Positions 1 to 12,346 are shown, numbered from the stretch's first letter. The stretch is 64,000 nt of DNA from Lunularia cruciata (GCA_948567375.1 OX419762.1:44993034-45057033); one strand, 5' to 3'. Translations and numbers: made by a program. Notes: generated by a model not told the origin, from the sequence alone.

Positions 1-1331
1 ATAACATGAAGCTCCTCTAACACTTACCATAGTAGCCCTACCACTTTGTAACTCCAAGTGAAGGTCACAATATCGATCACCAGCGTGACAAATTTGTTGC
101 AATGTGCACATTGTCTCTCTATTGGCTATAATGCACTACAGATATCATGTCCATTGCCCTGAGTGCACTCTCTCTTATGGTGAGGTCCACCACAAGTCCA
201 ACAAGAAACACCACCACCACTCACTAACTATTGATGACACAAAAATGAAGGTATAAGTCTAGTTGCACTAGGCCCTCTATAAGATCTGGGTTGTCCACTC
301 TATCTTCAAAAGCCAACACTATGTGGTGCACTCAGAAAAATAACAGCTATGGATGAGGTCTCCTTTCCAAAATTAGATGTCACCACTCTCTCCTCCACCA
401 TAATGAACTCAATGTGCTTAGCCAAACTAAAGATCACTGCCCAAGTAGGTGAGGTAGCCTATAATAACATAACATCACGTACTTTACATTGCAACTCCTT
501 GTCCAAGATCCCATACCAAATCAAGATTGCTTGGGCCTCAGTAGCTCCCTTAGTGAAACTGATCAGCCATCTTATGTGAGTATATGCCTTGTGTAGGCTC
601 TGTCCAGCCTTTCATTGGAACTTTTGCAAGCTTGTCAACTTGTCAATCTGCACTCTTTGGTAGTTCTATCTTGAAGATTGGAAAAACTCCACTATGGGAT
701 TAAACCCCAAAATTGCACCACCTTCTACTATGTAACCTACACTTTTTTAAGCACAATCTCCAACTAGTGCACCTCTACTAGAGACACCAATGCTACTTGA
801 GCATGGGTACTACCAATCTAACCCTCAAAACCAAGCCTGAAGTGATGGAGATGTAGTTTTGAGACTATTACTATTTCCATAGCTCAATCTCTTCCAAGTG
901 AAATCTCTTGGACTCATGATAGTCATCTATTGGTGGACCCTCCAAGTGCTAGAACGACCCCTTCCATGCCATGATGAATATGAACAAAATTGGGTTCCGT
1001 ATCAACTACAAATCACACTAGTTATCAAACTCATGTATGAAGTCAACCAACTCAATGGTACCATTATACTAAAGTACCGCTTAAGCCCTTGAAGGCCTTA
1101 TAAATCTTATCCATGTCCCATAAAAATAGTGTGGATACACAAAGTGCACTTTCAATTGAATCAACTTTTGTATCAAACTCCTAATCAAAGTCAATCTTCT
1201 CCCTCACTGGAACCTAAGATATAGGTCAATCTTCTCCTTCATTGGAAGCTAAGATACCAAGCACCACTCCATGTAAACCCACTATTTACTATAGCTATAT
1301 TTCCTTTGGAATTTCCAAAGAACTCCATCAT
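1..1331 (-). pseudogene. X1 Gag pseudogene (Ty3/gypsy family X), continues off left edge
   Basis: The minus strand matches the Gag part of the better preserved X2 copy (46200-48075). A start at 1331 gives MMEFFG, the same opening as X2 at 48075. The first zinc knuckle (C-W-T-C-G-G-P-H type) is recognisable near 165-203, and the left edge cuts the gene just after a second knuckle region. Gag packages element RNA and forms the particle. Several in-frame stops and frameshifts make it non-coding. The rest of X1 (protease, methyltransferase, RT, integrase) would lie to the left of this window. Confidence 0.8.
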
Positions 1332-3394
1332 GACAATGTAACTCCAACCACAATTGTAACCACCACAAGTACTCCATCAAGTGTCACCACCAAGTGAACA
1401 CTACTTATTAATGTAACTCTATATTTGACAACTACACTAGGAGAAAGGCAACATGTATTTTTCCATCACAACATGTACTCTCACGGTCTACATAATATCA
1501 TTTCTTATCTCACCAAAGAGAAACATAAATAGTTCCATTGGTCATCACTCTAGCCTCACTATCAAGAGCAACAACACTCCAAAGTCAAGGTATCTCACAC
1601 AAACATGGTGCATAAACAAGAAGTAGAAAATGAAGGAGGTCCAATCAGAAGAAATCTAAATAAAACCTTCCATCTCAAATTTAACAGCAAATTGACTCTA
1701 CCACCATTTAGCATTTGATATAATAAGAGTGTTTATCTACTCCTAAGGTATTAAGATCACCAAGGATTGGATCAAATTACCTCTCCTAGCCAAAGCTACA
1801 TGTGTATAGGTATCTGTTGACCAATCACTAAGACAACAAATGAGAGTGGATCGTTAGCTAGGACACCAATCTAGGAACTTGAGATCTTAAGTTCAAACCT
1901 TATTGTGTACAATCTAGAAGGGTAAGTAGATTTTGTCAAATAATTCATCTAAAGTATCTAGCCTTATGCTAGCTTCTAGCTCTTTTAGACTTTGTAACTT
2001 CTCTAGACCATAGCATTATGCTTTAAAGCCTATAAACACCCAAATTTAGCCAAATGAAGCATTTTTAAATACTAATTAGAACACTCTCTAAATTGGATTA
2101 ACTACACTAATTCAATGACTAGCTCGAGCAACTTCAACCAAATTTGACCCAAATTTGTCAACCTATAACTCTAGACTATGAGTTGGCATGTCTTTCAATC
2201 AAGATGAACCTCTTATGGTTATTATGGTAGTGCATCATGGACTAAGATGGCAAAGAACCCCAACTCCATCATACTCCTTCAAGACTAACACTCCAAGACT
2301 CAAGACATTGCTCACTAGGGAACTCAATGAGAGAGAGATAGTTATAAATGAAAGAATGATGAGTACCTCCTCACCCCTAGTTTATATACTTTTGAAATAG
2401 TTATGCACCAAAGTTACTAATTACTAGAGTAACTCAAGTTACTAGGCTAAAAGTCAAATAAAGATTAAAAAGCTAAAGGAATATCCATGTTCATGGGAAT
2501 ATTCTCTTAAGCATGTGGTCTTATCTTGATCCAACCACCAAGTCAAGGATTTCTTCACATGGGCTATCTTTGGACTATAAAAGAATCCAAAACAAAAAGG
2601 CTTGTGGGTCCAAGAGTTTTCAACTCTTTCCTCAAAGCCAAACACCTAGGAATAATACCAAGTCAACACATTAGAATCCAAAAAATGATGTTCATCTTTT
2701 CCACTACCTTTAAAGTAAATTCCCCTTTATCTAAGCGATGACTAACTTTAGCTAATCATGATTAGTAGAACCATGTTTTATCTTTATATAGATAATATTT
2801 CTCAAATACTTATTATACCAAACTAAATATCACAATAGCACATGCACAAATGGGTGTTACAAGACAGCCTCCACCAACCCAACCTTTGAATCCAGACAAC
2901 CTTTACCAATCTAACTCACATCTTATATATTTGGTTGACCACCAAAACCTTCACTAACTATCAACTTGGGCTAAACTAAGAGGATGGGAGTCTCCAAATC
3001 CCTAATTTGAGGAGATAGATTTCCAAATCCACCTCCAATTTTACTTCTAAAGTCAATTTGCAACACAATGCCTTTTGATTTTGCTCTCTTACCTTTAGAT
3101 TTTGCTTTTCAAGTCCAATTTTGCAACACCATTGCCTCCAATTTCACTCTCTTACTCTCAAATTTACATCCACTTACTTGAAATTGACCTCACTTTTGAG
3201 AAATTTGGGCAATGCTTCACCACATTGTCTACCACTGCCAAATCTACATCAACTTGAATAGAGCTTCCACACAAAATCACTCTTAGGGAAATCTAGGAAC
3301 ACAATGAAATGTACCAATAATCTACTAGGCTTGGAGATACCACCCATGCCCTCAATTTCTACACCTTATTTCTCCTTGTGTCTTATTTATCCAA
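1332..3394 (-). mobile_element. X1 untranslated leader, interrupted by S1
   Basis: This stretch between the Gag start and the 5' LTR aligns with the X2 leader (48076-49409); the match is clearest at 3195-3360 against 49205-49380. It is interrupted by S1 at 2177-2861. No coding potential is seen. Confidence 0.65.
2177..2861 (+). mobile_element. S1: solo-LTR-like element, copy 1
   Basis: A 685-bp repeat also found at 5734-6285 and, inverted, at 52946-53636. The right end reads TGTTACA. It is flanked by AGAC on both sides (2173-2176 and 2862-2865), which looks like a 4-bp target duplication. It contains a TATATAC stretch near 2390 and no coding region. The length, a CA end and the lack of terminal inverted repeats suggest a solo LTR, but the left end begins TATGAG rather than TG, so the class is uncertain. 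Confidence 0.65.
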
Positions 3395-3512
3395 TGTGAT
3401 GAACTCACTCTTCCACTTGAATCATACTCAAATCATATTTAAACATGATCCTCCACTCAACAATCTATCAACAATGAGTCAATGATTATAGGAAAGTCAC
3501 ATCCACTCTAGT

Positions 3513-4107
3513 TGTAATCTTCCAAGGATAGGAGAATTTACAAAAGGAATACACTAAAAGAAACACAAAACTTCACACTCAATACTTTGATGCTCCCAAA
3601 GGAGCACATTGTCTTTATCATATAGCAAAGAGGATTCCTTCAAAAGAAGCTCCATCTTGGATCATACACATAGACTAGTGACTTGTCAACAAGCTTCACC
3701 CTTAGATTAGTTGCATGCATGACAGACATGTCGGTTCTTGTCATATCAGATGGGAAAAACAATGTTTGATTAGAGAGAATCTTTAGAGAATATTCATACA
3801 AGAATCTCAAAATCACATGGGTGAGGTACCTTTGGTAAGCTCTCAAGGAGACAAACAAAGGAGGAAGAAACTTTCCCTTTTCTCGTAAGAAGGAATCTAC
3901 ACATTTTCTAGGCCTCATTCATCCGTTTAGGCCTCCAAAATTAGCTCTAAAATTTTTAGGTTGTTTTTTACTTGTGCCCTATTAGTAAAAGTACTATTTT
4001 AGTGACACTTCTATCTGATCTACTTAGTCCATTATATATAGCATCCTTCTAGATGTTACCAAGCCAATTTTCACCTCTAGATAATATGTTTAGCTATTGG
4101 TATTACC
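3513..4107 (-). mobile_element. Y solo LTR, inverted, nested in X1 LTR
   Basis: The reverse complement begins with the Y LTR start (GTAATACCAATAGCTA) and ends with the Y LTR end (CTTGGAAGATTACA). It is about 595 bp, close to full length. Flanks CTAGT and CTATC are only a partial target duplication. No internal Y sequence is attached. Confidence 0.8.
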
Positions 4108-4371
4108 CTATCTAAGAGACTCCAAGTGACACTTATTGGACTCTATCTACCATAACTAAAAACTCAAAGGCTGAAAATCATAAAAGTGAACTCTCTAGAG
4201 CTGCACTTTGAATGTATACCCCTTTGCTCAACCTAGGTCTCCAACCCTAATGGCACCACTAATAGCACATCTAATGATACAAATAGTGCAAGTGACGATG
4301 TATTTGTAATACAAATAATATAAATAGCTAAATATATTATCTAGAGGTGAAAATTGGTTTGGTAATATCTA

Positions 4372-4373
<2 letters not shown>

Positions 4374-4417
<44 letters not shown>
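4374..4417. repeat. (TA)n microsatellite, 44 bp
   Basis: Pure TA run inside the Y1 5' LTR, at a spot where other Y LTRs have a short AGAAGGATGTTA sequence. Confidence 0.95.
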
Positions 4418-4420
<3 letters not shown>

Positions 4421-4552
4421 CTAGATAGATCAAATAGATGTATCACCAAAAGAGTACTACTAATTGGGTAGGAACCAAAAATAGCTTGAAAACTTCCAAG
4501 TCAATTTTGGAGGCCTGAACAGATGAATCAGACCTCAAAAAAATATATTATT

Positions 4553-7369
4553 GCCTTGTAGACTCACCAATGCACCGGCCACTTTCATGAGTTTGATGAA
4601 TGACATATTTTTTCCATACTTGAATAAATTTATTATCATTTTCCTAGATGACATCCTTGTCTATAGTAGGACAATGATGGAACACAAGTAACATTTGAAA
4701 GAAATCCTCCATATTCTATGACATCATCAATTGTATGCCCAAATCTCAAAGTGCCAATTTGGTAAGTTTAAAGTAGACTTCTCGGGGCGTAAAATGCAAA
4801 AGGTATCTAAGTGTTAATAGATAAAATAGAGGTCATTCAAAATGTAGATCAGAAGATTAGACTCAACTCAAGAGTTTCCTAGGATTGATGGGGTTTTATT
4901 GTTGATTTTTCAAGAACTTCTCCAAGATTACACAACCTCTAATAGCACTACTTGGTAAGAGGAAGAAGTTGATATGGAGAACCGCACAAGAATTGGCCTT
5001 TTAGGAATTGAAAGATGCATAACTACATGCACACATGTTGAAATAATATGACCCAAAAAGTCCAATCAAGTTGGCTATAGATGCATCAAACATAGCAATA
5101 GGAGTACTCCTAGAACAAGAGTGGCATGATGGATGGCACCCAATTTCTCTCAAATTTTACCTCTTGAAAGCTATAAATAGTAGAACAAACTATCACACTA
5201 ATTGAACAAGAAGAGTCGGCCATTATCCTTACAACAAAGGATTAGAAGAACTATCTTGGCAAGAGTGCATTTATAGTGGAGATAGACCACAAACCTCTAG
5301 TCTAACTTGAGCCATAGAAAGATCTATCTTGTTGATAAATTTGGTGGGCAAAGAAGAGACAAAGGTTCAACATGCTGATCATATATGTGGAAGGTAAGAA
5401 GCAACTTGCATTCACCAAATTCTTGTGATAAACAATCCGGTGGTAGAGGTCAAGATCAACCCAGAATTTTGGCCAAGGATTCTTGCTACTACAAAAACTG
5501 ACCCATAGATTGTAGGAGCTCTATCATCCAAAGGCATCACCAATACCTAAATATTCACTTTTTGTGATGGTAGGTTTTGGATCTCAAATGATGTGGACAT
5601 AAGAACCAACATCCTAGCAAAATGTCATGATTCTACCATTGTAGGTCATGTTGGAGTGGACAAGACCTTGGATGCAGCCAAATTCCATTACTATTGGCCC
5701 AAAATGAGCAACAATGTGATGGAGTATGTTTTGTGAGTTGGCCTATTTTTCACTCAAGATGAACCTCTGGTGGTTATTATGGTAACGTACCATGGACTTA
5801 GAAGACAAGGAACCTTACCTCCATCATACTCTTCCAAGGCTAACACTCCAAGACTCAAACCATTGCTCATAAGAGAACCCAATGAAAGAGAGGTAGTTAC
5901 AAATAAAAGGATGATGAGTACCTCCTCACCCATAGTTTACATACTTGTGAAATAATTACCCATCAAAGTTACTAATTACAAGAGTAACTCAAGTTACTAG
6001 GCTAAAAATCAAATAAAGTCTAAAGTCTAAAGGAATATCCATATTCATGAGAATATTCTCCTAAGCATGTGGTCTTATCTTAACCCAACCACCAAGTAAA
6101 GAATCCTTCACATGGGCTATCCTTGGACTATAGAAGAATCTAAAACAAAAAGGTTGTGGGTCCAAGAGTTCTCAATCGTTTCCTCAAAATTAAACACCTA
6201 GGAATAATACCAAGTCAATACACTAGAATCCAAAATAGTGGTTCTCATCTTTTCTACTTTATGGTGCACTTTTCTCACCTTTTCTCATCTGGTTTGCAAA
6301 TTGCCCAAGGCCACCTCAAGGTATTGACTCCATTGTAGTCTTTGTTGACCTACTCAACAAAATGATTCATTTGCATCCTACCACCAAGGATGTGATTGCT
6401 CCACAATTTGCTCAAATTTACTTAGATGCAATCTTTTCTCACCATGGCTTGTCTTGAGTGCTCATCACTCATAGAAGCTCTCAATTCAGTAGCTTGTTTT
6501 GGAGAACACTCTTTGGTTTCTTCAAAACAAAATTTGCCATGTTCATATCTTACCATCCACAAACCAATAGACAAACACAGTGAGCTTATTGCAATATTGA
6601 AGACATGCTCTGGGGTTTCACCTTAGAGTAGTAAGAAAGGTAGGACACCTTACTTCCATTGGTAGAATTTTCATATAACAATTCAGTGAATGCATCCACA
6701 TAGGTCACATCATTTTTCCTCATATATGGAAGCATCCTTTTACACCTTTGAGCTTGATGAAGATCTGCCTGATGGATACCAAGGTGGATGTTGTCAACAC
6801 TTTTGTTTCCCAAATCCAACAACAAGTGTAGAATGCCAAATATAGGTTGCAAATCATCCAAAAAAAAAAAAAAACAAAAAGCAAATGCACATTGCCGGCA
6901 CATGGAGTTTAATGTTTGGGATCAAGTCTGGTTCTCAACAACCAACCTCACATTAGTTGGCCCATGTAAGCTTAGACCTTGTTTTATTGGGCATTTTCAT
7001 ATCCTTTGGCAAATTGGTGTAGTGGCCTATCACCTAGCCTATCACCTTGAGCTATTGCAACACATGAAGATCCATCCAATATTCCATGTTACATTACTAT
7101 GCAAATATGCACCCTAACCGCTCCAATTTTCTTTCATACAAGAAATTTGACCTTGTCCAACACTCATTAATGACATAGAGGAATATGAAGTCAAACGCAT
7201 TCTCCAAAAATACATTTGTGGTACCAACCATCCATGTGTGGAATATCTTGTATATTGGAAAGGATAAACACTATATAAGGCAATATAGGAGCCAATTGCC
7301 AACTTGATTAATGCACTGATCTTAGTCAAATCTTTTGAGCAACAACTTTGTAATGAGTACATTGCATCT
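4553..7369 (+). pseudogene. Y1 pol remnant: RT, RNase H, integrase, chromodomain
   Basis: Reading across several frames gives RT (LTNAP, then FLDDILVYS near 4640-4670), RNase H (5040-5300), the integrase zinc-binding part (5600-5735), then after S2 the catalytic core (VVFVDLLNKMIHLHP near 6335) and C-terminal part (6900-7110), and a chromodomain at 7168-7340 (EEYEV, LQKYI, EYLVYWKG). These would copy the RNA, cleave its RNA strand, insert the cDNA and direct insertion to modified histones. Many stops and frameshifts make it dead. Confidence 0.8.
5734..6285 (+). mobile_element. S2: solo-LTR-like element inside Y1 integrase
   Basis: Aligns with S1 from TGAGTTGGCC onward but lacks about the last 150 bases of the family. 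The host integrase reads HYYWPKM just before it and resumes at about 6286. About 130 bp of host sequence, judged against Y4, is missing at the junction, so insertion was accompanied or followed by deletion. Confidence 0.7.
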
Positions 7370-7384
7370 TAAAAGAGAGGAGGT
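7370..7384 (+). promoter_or_regulatory. Y1 polypurine tract
   Basis: AAAAGAGAGGAGG immediately before the 3' LTR start at 7386. The same tract precedes the 3' LTRs of Y2 (AAAAGGAGAGAGG) and Y4 (AAAAGGGGGGAGG). It would prime plus-strand DNA synthesis. Confidence 0.8.
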
Positions 7385-7385
7385 T

Positions 7386-7964
7386 TGTAATACCAATAAT
7401 TAGAAATATTACCTAAAGGTGAAAATTGGCTTAGTAACATATGGAAGGTTGTTATTTATAATGAGCTAGGTATATCAAATAAAGTTATCACCAAAAGAGT
7501 ACTTCTACTAATAGGGCAAGATCCAAAAATTACCTAAAAATTTTGGAGTCGAATTTGGAGGTCTAAATGGATGAATTAGGCCTAAAAAATGTGCATTAAC
7601 TCATTGTGGATAAACCAGTTGGCCTTCCTTCCCCCTTTTTTGTCTCATCTAGAGCTTTCCAATGGTATCTCACCCATGCAATTTTAAGATTCCTACATCA
7701 AGATCTCTCCAATCAAAGATGGTAGACCAACCAAATAGGATCATAACCAACATGTCATCCATGCATGCAACTAATCTAAGAGTAGAGCTTGCTGATATAT
7801 CACCAATCCATGTATCATATTCAAGAGTGGAGCTTCCTTTGAGTGAATCTTCTTGGCTAAATAATAAAGACAAGGTGTTTCTTTGGGGCATTGGGGTATT
7901 GAGTGTGAAGCTTTTTTTCTTCTCTTATGTTTCTCTTAAGGTCTCCTATCCTTGGAAGATTACT
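7386..7964 (+). mobile_element. Y1 3' LTR
   Basis: Starts TGTAATACC and ends GAAGATTAC. It is about 579 bp, matching the Y LTRs at 3513, 19153 and 52442. It is followed directly by the resumed X1 LTR. Confidence 0.85.
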
Positions 7965-8110
7965 TGATCTCACCATTATGATTAGTTTCCTTAATTTAAA
8001 ATATGGCCATCATTAATAGTCCATGAGAAACTACCAAAATAACTATGACTACCATCACAATCATGCCATCATTAGAGCAAACTAGCTTTGGTGCTACAAA
8101 TGTCATGACA

Positions 8111-10127
8111 AGTTTGACATTAGACACCAAACTTCTCATCACAAAAAAGTTTGAACACCCAAAATCTTGCATCCCTTGGAGAGAAGAGATCTACTACCAC
8201 AATAAAGAGTAGGTTATTATAAAGATCTAAATCAAACTGCAATTGTTGAAGTTGTAATGAAACTATTTTGACAAAAGAGGAAAACATCCATCAACAATAG
8301 CCAAACAATCTTCTTTGAGTATAATATCAAGGAAAACCATTTGATTGGGTAAATATGTTCTTTCACCAAGCAAGGAGCATGTAAAGAGTTTGAGGAAGAT
8401 GATGGAGCAACATACTTAGCCCTATTTACCATCCACTTCTTGTTACAAAGGAGTAACACAAGAAGTTCACTCACCACTACCATCTAATAGGGTACTTCAC
8501 ATGATAGTCCAAAAGTCAATTTCTCATTTGCAAGTATGGAGATGCTAATGTGGAGTAAAAGGAGGCTTGAAGGTTTGTGCCAATGGATGTAGAAGGGATC
8601 ACCACCACAACCAAGAAGTAGAAGAGATCAACTTCATCAAGGCCACACAACCTAGCAAAGAAGCCAAGAAAGAATCTTGAAGTCATAGATGTATCTTCAA
8701 AGGGAGAGGAAAAATACTCTAAACTTGACAATGAAGAAGAGGAATAAGACTTTTTGACCTTGCAAGGGTCATCATTTGAGTCCAAAGACAAGGAGTAGTA
8801 TGAAGATGTATAGCTTGTACCACAAGAGGAAGAGCAAGGTATAGAATATGAAGATTAGGTTGAAGAAGAGCAAGAGTGGACCAAAGAACCCCTTAGCCCC
8901 ATCAAACAAGAAGATTCCCTAATAGGAGAAAAGGAGGTGGCCAAAGGGAACCCATAGGAAAACTTTCTAAGTGAAAGGAAAAAGGAGGTTGAATAGCAAG
9001 AGTAAGAATTCAAAGGAGGAGTTGAGATTGAAGAAGAAGAAGAAGAAGAAGAAGAAGACCTTTAGAGTGGAATGCAAATCAAAGTGAGAGAAGGGGAAAT
9101 TAAAGAACAAAGCATACCAATGAAGGAGGGAACCAATTTCATTATTCATTTGTGGGTTCTACCATATACACAATAGAGATAATTATACCCTAGTACCAAG
9201 AATTTTATGCATGTTTGGTAAATTACACTTCACTTGTCCCAAGGCTGCACAAGATAATATAACAAAGGATGATAGGTGGAAAGAAGAGATGGAGAAGAGC
9301 CAAAAGTTGTACAAGGAGTAAAGTAAATTCACTTATAAAGAATAACCTTGTAGTAAAGAAGTATAGTTTTTCCCTTGTTGAAGACCAAAGGCAATACAAA
9401 GAAGACACTTTGAAGTCGTAGGGAGACTTGAGAGCCCTTTGGTTGGAATAGAAATAGAAGCAAAAAGGGTACAACAAGCAACAAGCAATAGGGGTCTTTG
9501 GCCTTGAACTATAATAGTTCAAGGCCAAAGATAAGGAAGTGGTAAGTATTCAAGGAGAGTTGGAGATTGCCAAAATAACAGTAGTCACCTTGGTGGTTCA
9601 AATGTCTAAGTATAAGAAGCATGTGGCTACACAACTTGAAGGATGGCCAAAGCAATTGCAAGGTAGAAAGAGGAGAGGATAGCCAATTAACATTGAATGC
9701 TCAAGGAGGTGAAGAAGGAAGTAGAGGTTTTGAAAAATCACTCAAAGGAAGAGAAGACAAATATCAAAGCATCTAGAGGAAGCTCAAGATAGATTGGTAG
9801 CAATGTTGGACGATCCAGCTCAAGGAAGAGGAATGAATACTAAGTTTTAGGAGCTGAAGTTGTAGGTCCAAAAGCTAGAGGGGAAATGCACAAAGATGAC
9901 AAGATGAACTAGTTAGCGGTTAGGCTTTGGGAGCACACATATAGAAAATCAAGACCTATGACACCTACCTCTTAGAGATAGTAGGTTACAAGGAGAGTAT
10001 CAAGCTCCTTATTACAATTTGTAAAGGAAAATAAGTTCTTCATATAAATACTTTAGGCAAAAAACATTTCACTAAAAGAGTTCTATTGAATTGTCGACAA
10101 TCTTTGTAGTTGTATGATCTTCTTACT
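8111..10127 (+). pseudogene. Unrecognised degenerate coding-like tract, Glu/Lys rich
   Basis: One plus-strand reading between about 8700 and 9080 is strongly acidic: runs of Glu including nine in a row near 9030-9057, and a phrase reading WTKEPLSPIKQED near 8877-8915, broken by many TAG/TAA stops at CAG, CAA or GAG-like positions. Downstream (9190-9980) the composition stays Lys/Glu rich with possible coiled coil. No family is recognised. It could be a decayed host gene or the Gag-like gene of an unknown element. It begins just outside the X1 LTR end and ends at a Y LTR. Confidence 0.35.
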
Positions 10128-11280
10128 TGTAATCAATAGCTAGACATACAATCTAGAGATGAAATTTGGTTTGGTAACATTTAGGAGGATGTTACAAATG
10201 ATGGACTAAGTAGATTAGACAAAGGTTTCACCAAAAGAGTACTTCTACTAATAGGCCAAAAATCAAAACATGCTTGAAGACTTTAGAATCAATAGCTAGA
10301 CATATGATCAAAAGGTAGAATTTGGTTTGGTGACATCCAAAAGGATGGTACATGTAATGGATGAAGTAGATCAGGTAGGTATCACCAAAAGAGCACTTCT
10401 CCTAATAGGGCAGAAACCAAAATAGGCCTAAGAACTTTAGAGGTAATTTTGGAGGCCTAGACAGAGATAAATTAGGCCTCAAAAATGTGCAGATCCCCCC
10501 CCTCCTCCAACAAAATAAATTCTAGCCTTCCCTCCTCCCTGGTTTGCCTCACCAAGAGCTTTCCAACGGTACCTCACCCATGTGATTCTAAGATTCTTAC
10601 AAGATTCCCTCTGGCCAAAGCTTGTTTGACCAACCAAATGGGACCAGGATAGACATGTCACCCATCCAAACAAGTAATCTAAGGGTGGAGCTTGTTGACA
10701 GGTCATCTATCCATGTACTTAATCCTATGGTGGAGCATCCTTGGAGTAGACCCTCTTTGGCTATTTAATAAAGAGAAGGTGTTTGTAACAATATGGAGTT
10801 TAGCGACGAAGTTAGTCGGGCTTACGAAGTAGCACATAAAACAAATTAGCCTAGAATATTCCAAAAGTATTTAAGAAGCTTCTTGAGAAGCTTCCTGACT
10901 AGCTTAGCTTGCACCTCAAGTAAGTAGCTTCTAGAAGGAAGCTTCTAGAAGCTTCCAATTAGCTTAGCTTGCACGCCAAGTAGGCGGCTTCTAGAAGGAA
11001 GCTTCTTGAGAAGCTTCCTAGTTAACTTGGCTTGCACTCTAAGAAAGCTTCTTGAGAAGCTTCTCAAGGGCCTTGTATGCTACCTATAAATACCATAGCC
11101 AAAGCTCATGCTAGGCATTCAAAGTTTTCCCTCATTCAAGTGTCCCAATGTGAGTTTCTATTCTCATATTTCTCTCCTCGGATTTGGTCTTTTACAGTGT
11201 TCCCTTGGGGCACCGGAGTTTGAGTGTGAAACCTGTGCTTTCTCTTCTATGTTTCTCTGCTATCCTCAGAAGACTCCATT
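10128..11280 (+). mobile_element. Y LTR with duplicated U3, holding a Z solo LTR
   Basis: Starts TGTAATCAATAGC and resumes after the nested Z LTR at 11202 with CCCTTGGGGCACCGG. No internal Y sequence is attached, so it is a solo or orphan LTR. The first about 160 bp are duplicated in tandem (10128-10297 and 10298-10450), as in both LTRs of Y2. Confidence 0.8.
10784..11196 (+). mobile_element. Z solo LTR with perfect 5-bp target duplication
   Basis: Begins TGTAACAATATGG and ends TCTTTTACA, 413 bp, over 90% identical by eye to the Z1 LTRs. GTGTT flanks both sides (10779-10783 and 11197-11201). It carries the repeated GAAGCTTC motifs and a TATAAATA box. Unequal recombination between two LTRs of one element is the usual origin. 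Confidence 0.95.
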
Positions 11281-11281
11281 G

Positions 11282-11322
11282 CTACTCTAAAAGGTACATT
11301 ATAAATGTACCTTTTAGAGTAG
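11282..11322. repeat. Perfect 19-bp inverted repeat (hairpin)
   Basis: Arms 11282-11300 and 11304-11322 are exact reverse complements with a 3-base loop (ATA). It lies immediately beyond the end of the Y LTR. No terminator-like U tract follows, and no similar copy is seen elsewhere in the window. Confidence 0.9.
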
Positions 11323-12047
11323 TAAGTCCAAAGGATAGATAAACTAATAACTTGTCTTTATGGAGGAATAATTACCTTCCATAACACATGTAAGGTGCCT
11401 AGTTAATTTACATACAAGTGAATATGATAAGACACAAAGATAGGATTAGCTATGTATAGTGAGGATGAGCCAAGAAGATCTTTGGCTTTCCTCAAGCATA
11501 AGATCTATTTGGCTTGAAGTATTAAGAAATTATTTGAGGTTTCAACCTATTGTAAATGATTCAATCAATCTTCCAAACAAAAATAAAGGACAAGGGCCAA
11601 AATCCTTTGTTGCTTTGCTTAAATATTGAATATTGGTTGTTTTTATTTGGTGAGAAGAGGTGAGGAACTTCATAGTATAAACCTAAATGCTTGAGTTGAA
11701 GTGATCATTTATACTTTTGATTACTTTTTAGGATCCTTGAGCACTTTGAAGGAGCATAGCAATGTCTTGACAAATCAGAAATGAATTGTGCTATTAAAAG
11801 TACCATGGAATCAAAAGGCAAAGTACTACCATAAATGCAAAAGAGATTTTGGATTATATCTTCAAGGTGGAGTAGAACATTATCTTTGGATTTGAATGTC
11901 TATAAAGTGAAGCAACCCCTTCAAACTTGATAAGATCATCACCTTCAAGAAATAATTGGATTTTGTTCTTGGTGATCTTTCAATTTTCCATTTGTTGTAA
12001 TGCGCCATAATTGGCAACAATACACTCTTGTAAGATTCATTCTTGCC
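11323..12047. other. No recognised feature
   Basis: AT-rich sequence between the hairpin and Z1. No open frame of note and no match to the five repeat families. It was contiguous with 17706 onward before Z1 inserted. Confidence 0.6.
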
Positions 12048-12143
12048 CAATATGTAACAATATGGAGTTTAGCGACGAAGTTAGTCGGGCTTACAAAGTA
12101 GTACATAAGACAAAGTAGCCTAGAATATTCCGGAAGTATCTAG

Positions 12144-12346
12144 GAAGCTTCTTGGGAAGCTTCCCGGCTAGCTTAGCTTGCACCTCAAGTAAGTAGCTTC
12201 TAGAAGGAAGCTTCTAGAAGCTTCCAACTAGCTTAGCTTGCATGCCAAGTAGGCGGTTTCTAGAAGGAAGCTTCTTGAGAAGCTTCCTAGTTAACTTGGC
12301 TTGCAGTCTAAGAAAGCGGCTTGAGGAAGCTTCTTGAGAAGCTTCT
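12144..12346 (+). promoter_or_regulatory. Heat-shock-element-like array in Z1 U3
   Basis: Cluster 2 contains gGAAgcTTCtaGAAgcTTCc (12206-12225), a perfect run of four alternating 5-bp nGAAn/nTTCn units, which is the binding consensus of plant heat shock factors. The other clusters contain GAAgcTTC pairs separated by 4 bp. The last cluster ends about 20 bp before the TATA box. The array is repeated in the 3' LTR and in Z2, Z4, Z5 and the solo LTR. Confidence 0.65.

Larger units (their letters stand above)
4305..7965 (+). mobile_element. Y1: internally deleted chromodomain Ty3/gypsy element
   Basis: It has a truncated 5' LTR (4305-4552), a pol remnant (4553-7369), a polypurine tract and a full 3' LTR (7386-7964). 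It is nested in the X1 LTR. Gag, protease and the first part of RT are missing: LTR sequence passes directly into the RT region encoding LTNAP near 4553. S2 then broke the integrase. The primer site is lost with the deletion, so this copy could not have moved in its present form. Confidence 0.85.
3395..8110 (-). mobile_element. X1 5' LTR, split in three pieces
   Basis: Pieces 3395-3512, 4108-4304 and 7966-8110 together align with the X2 LTR (49410-49861), starting TGTGAT and ending ATGACA on the plus strand. The gaps are filled by an inverted Y LTR and by Y1. Continuity is clear: the piece after 7966 carries the last third of the LTR, ending in a match to the CTACAAATGGCATGACA end of X2. Confidence 0.75.

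Noticed and set aside
12197-12346. Regularly spaced GAAGCTTC repeats as a CRISPR-like or satellite array
   Set aside because: Spacing and spacers are not CRISPR-like, the block is part of each Z LTR, and the heat-shock-element reading explains it better.
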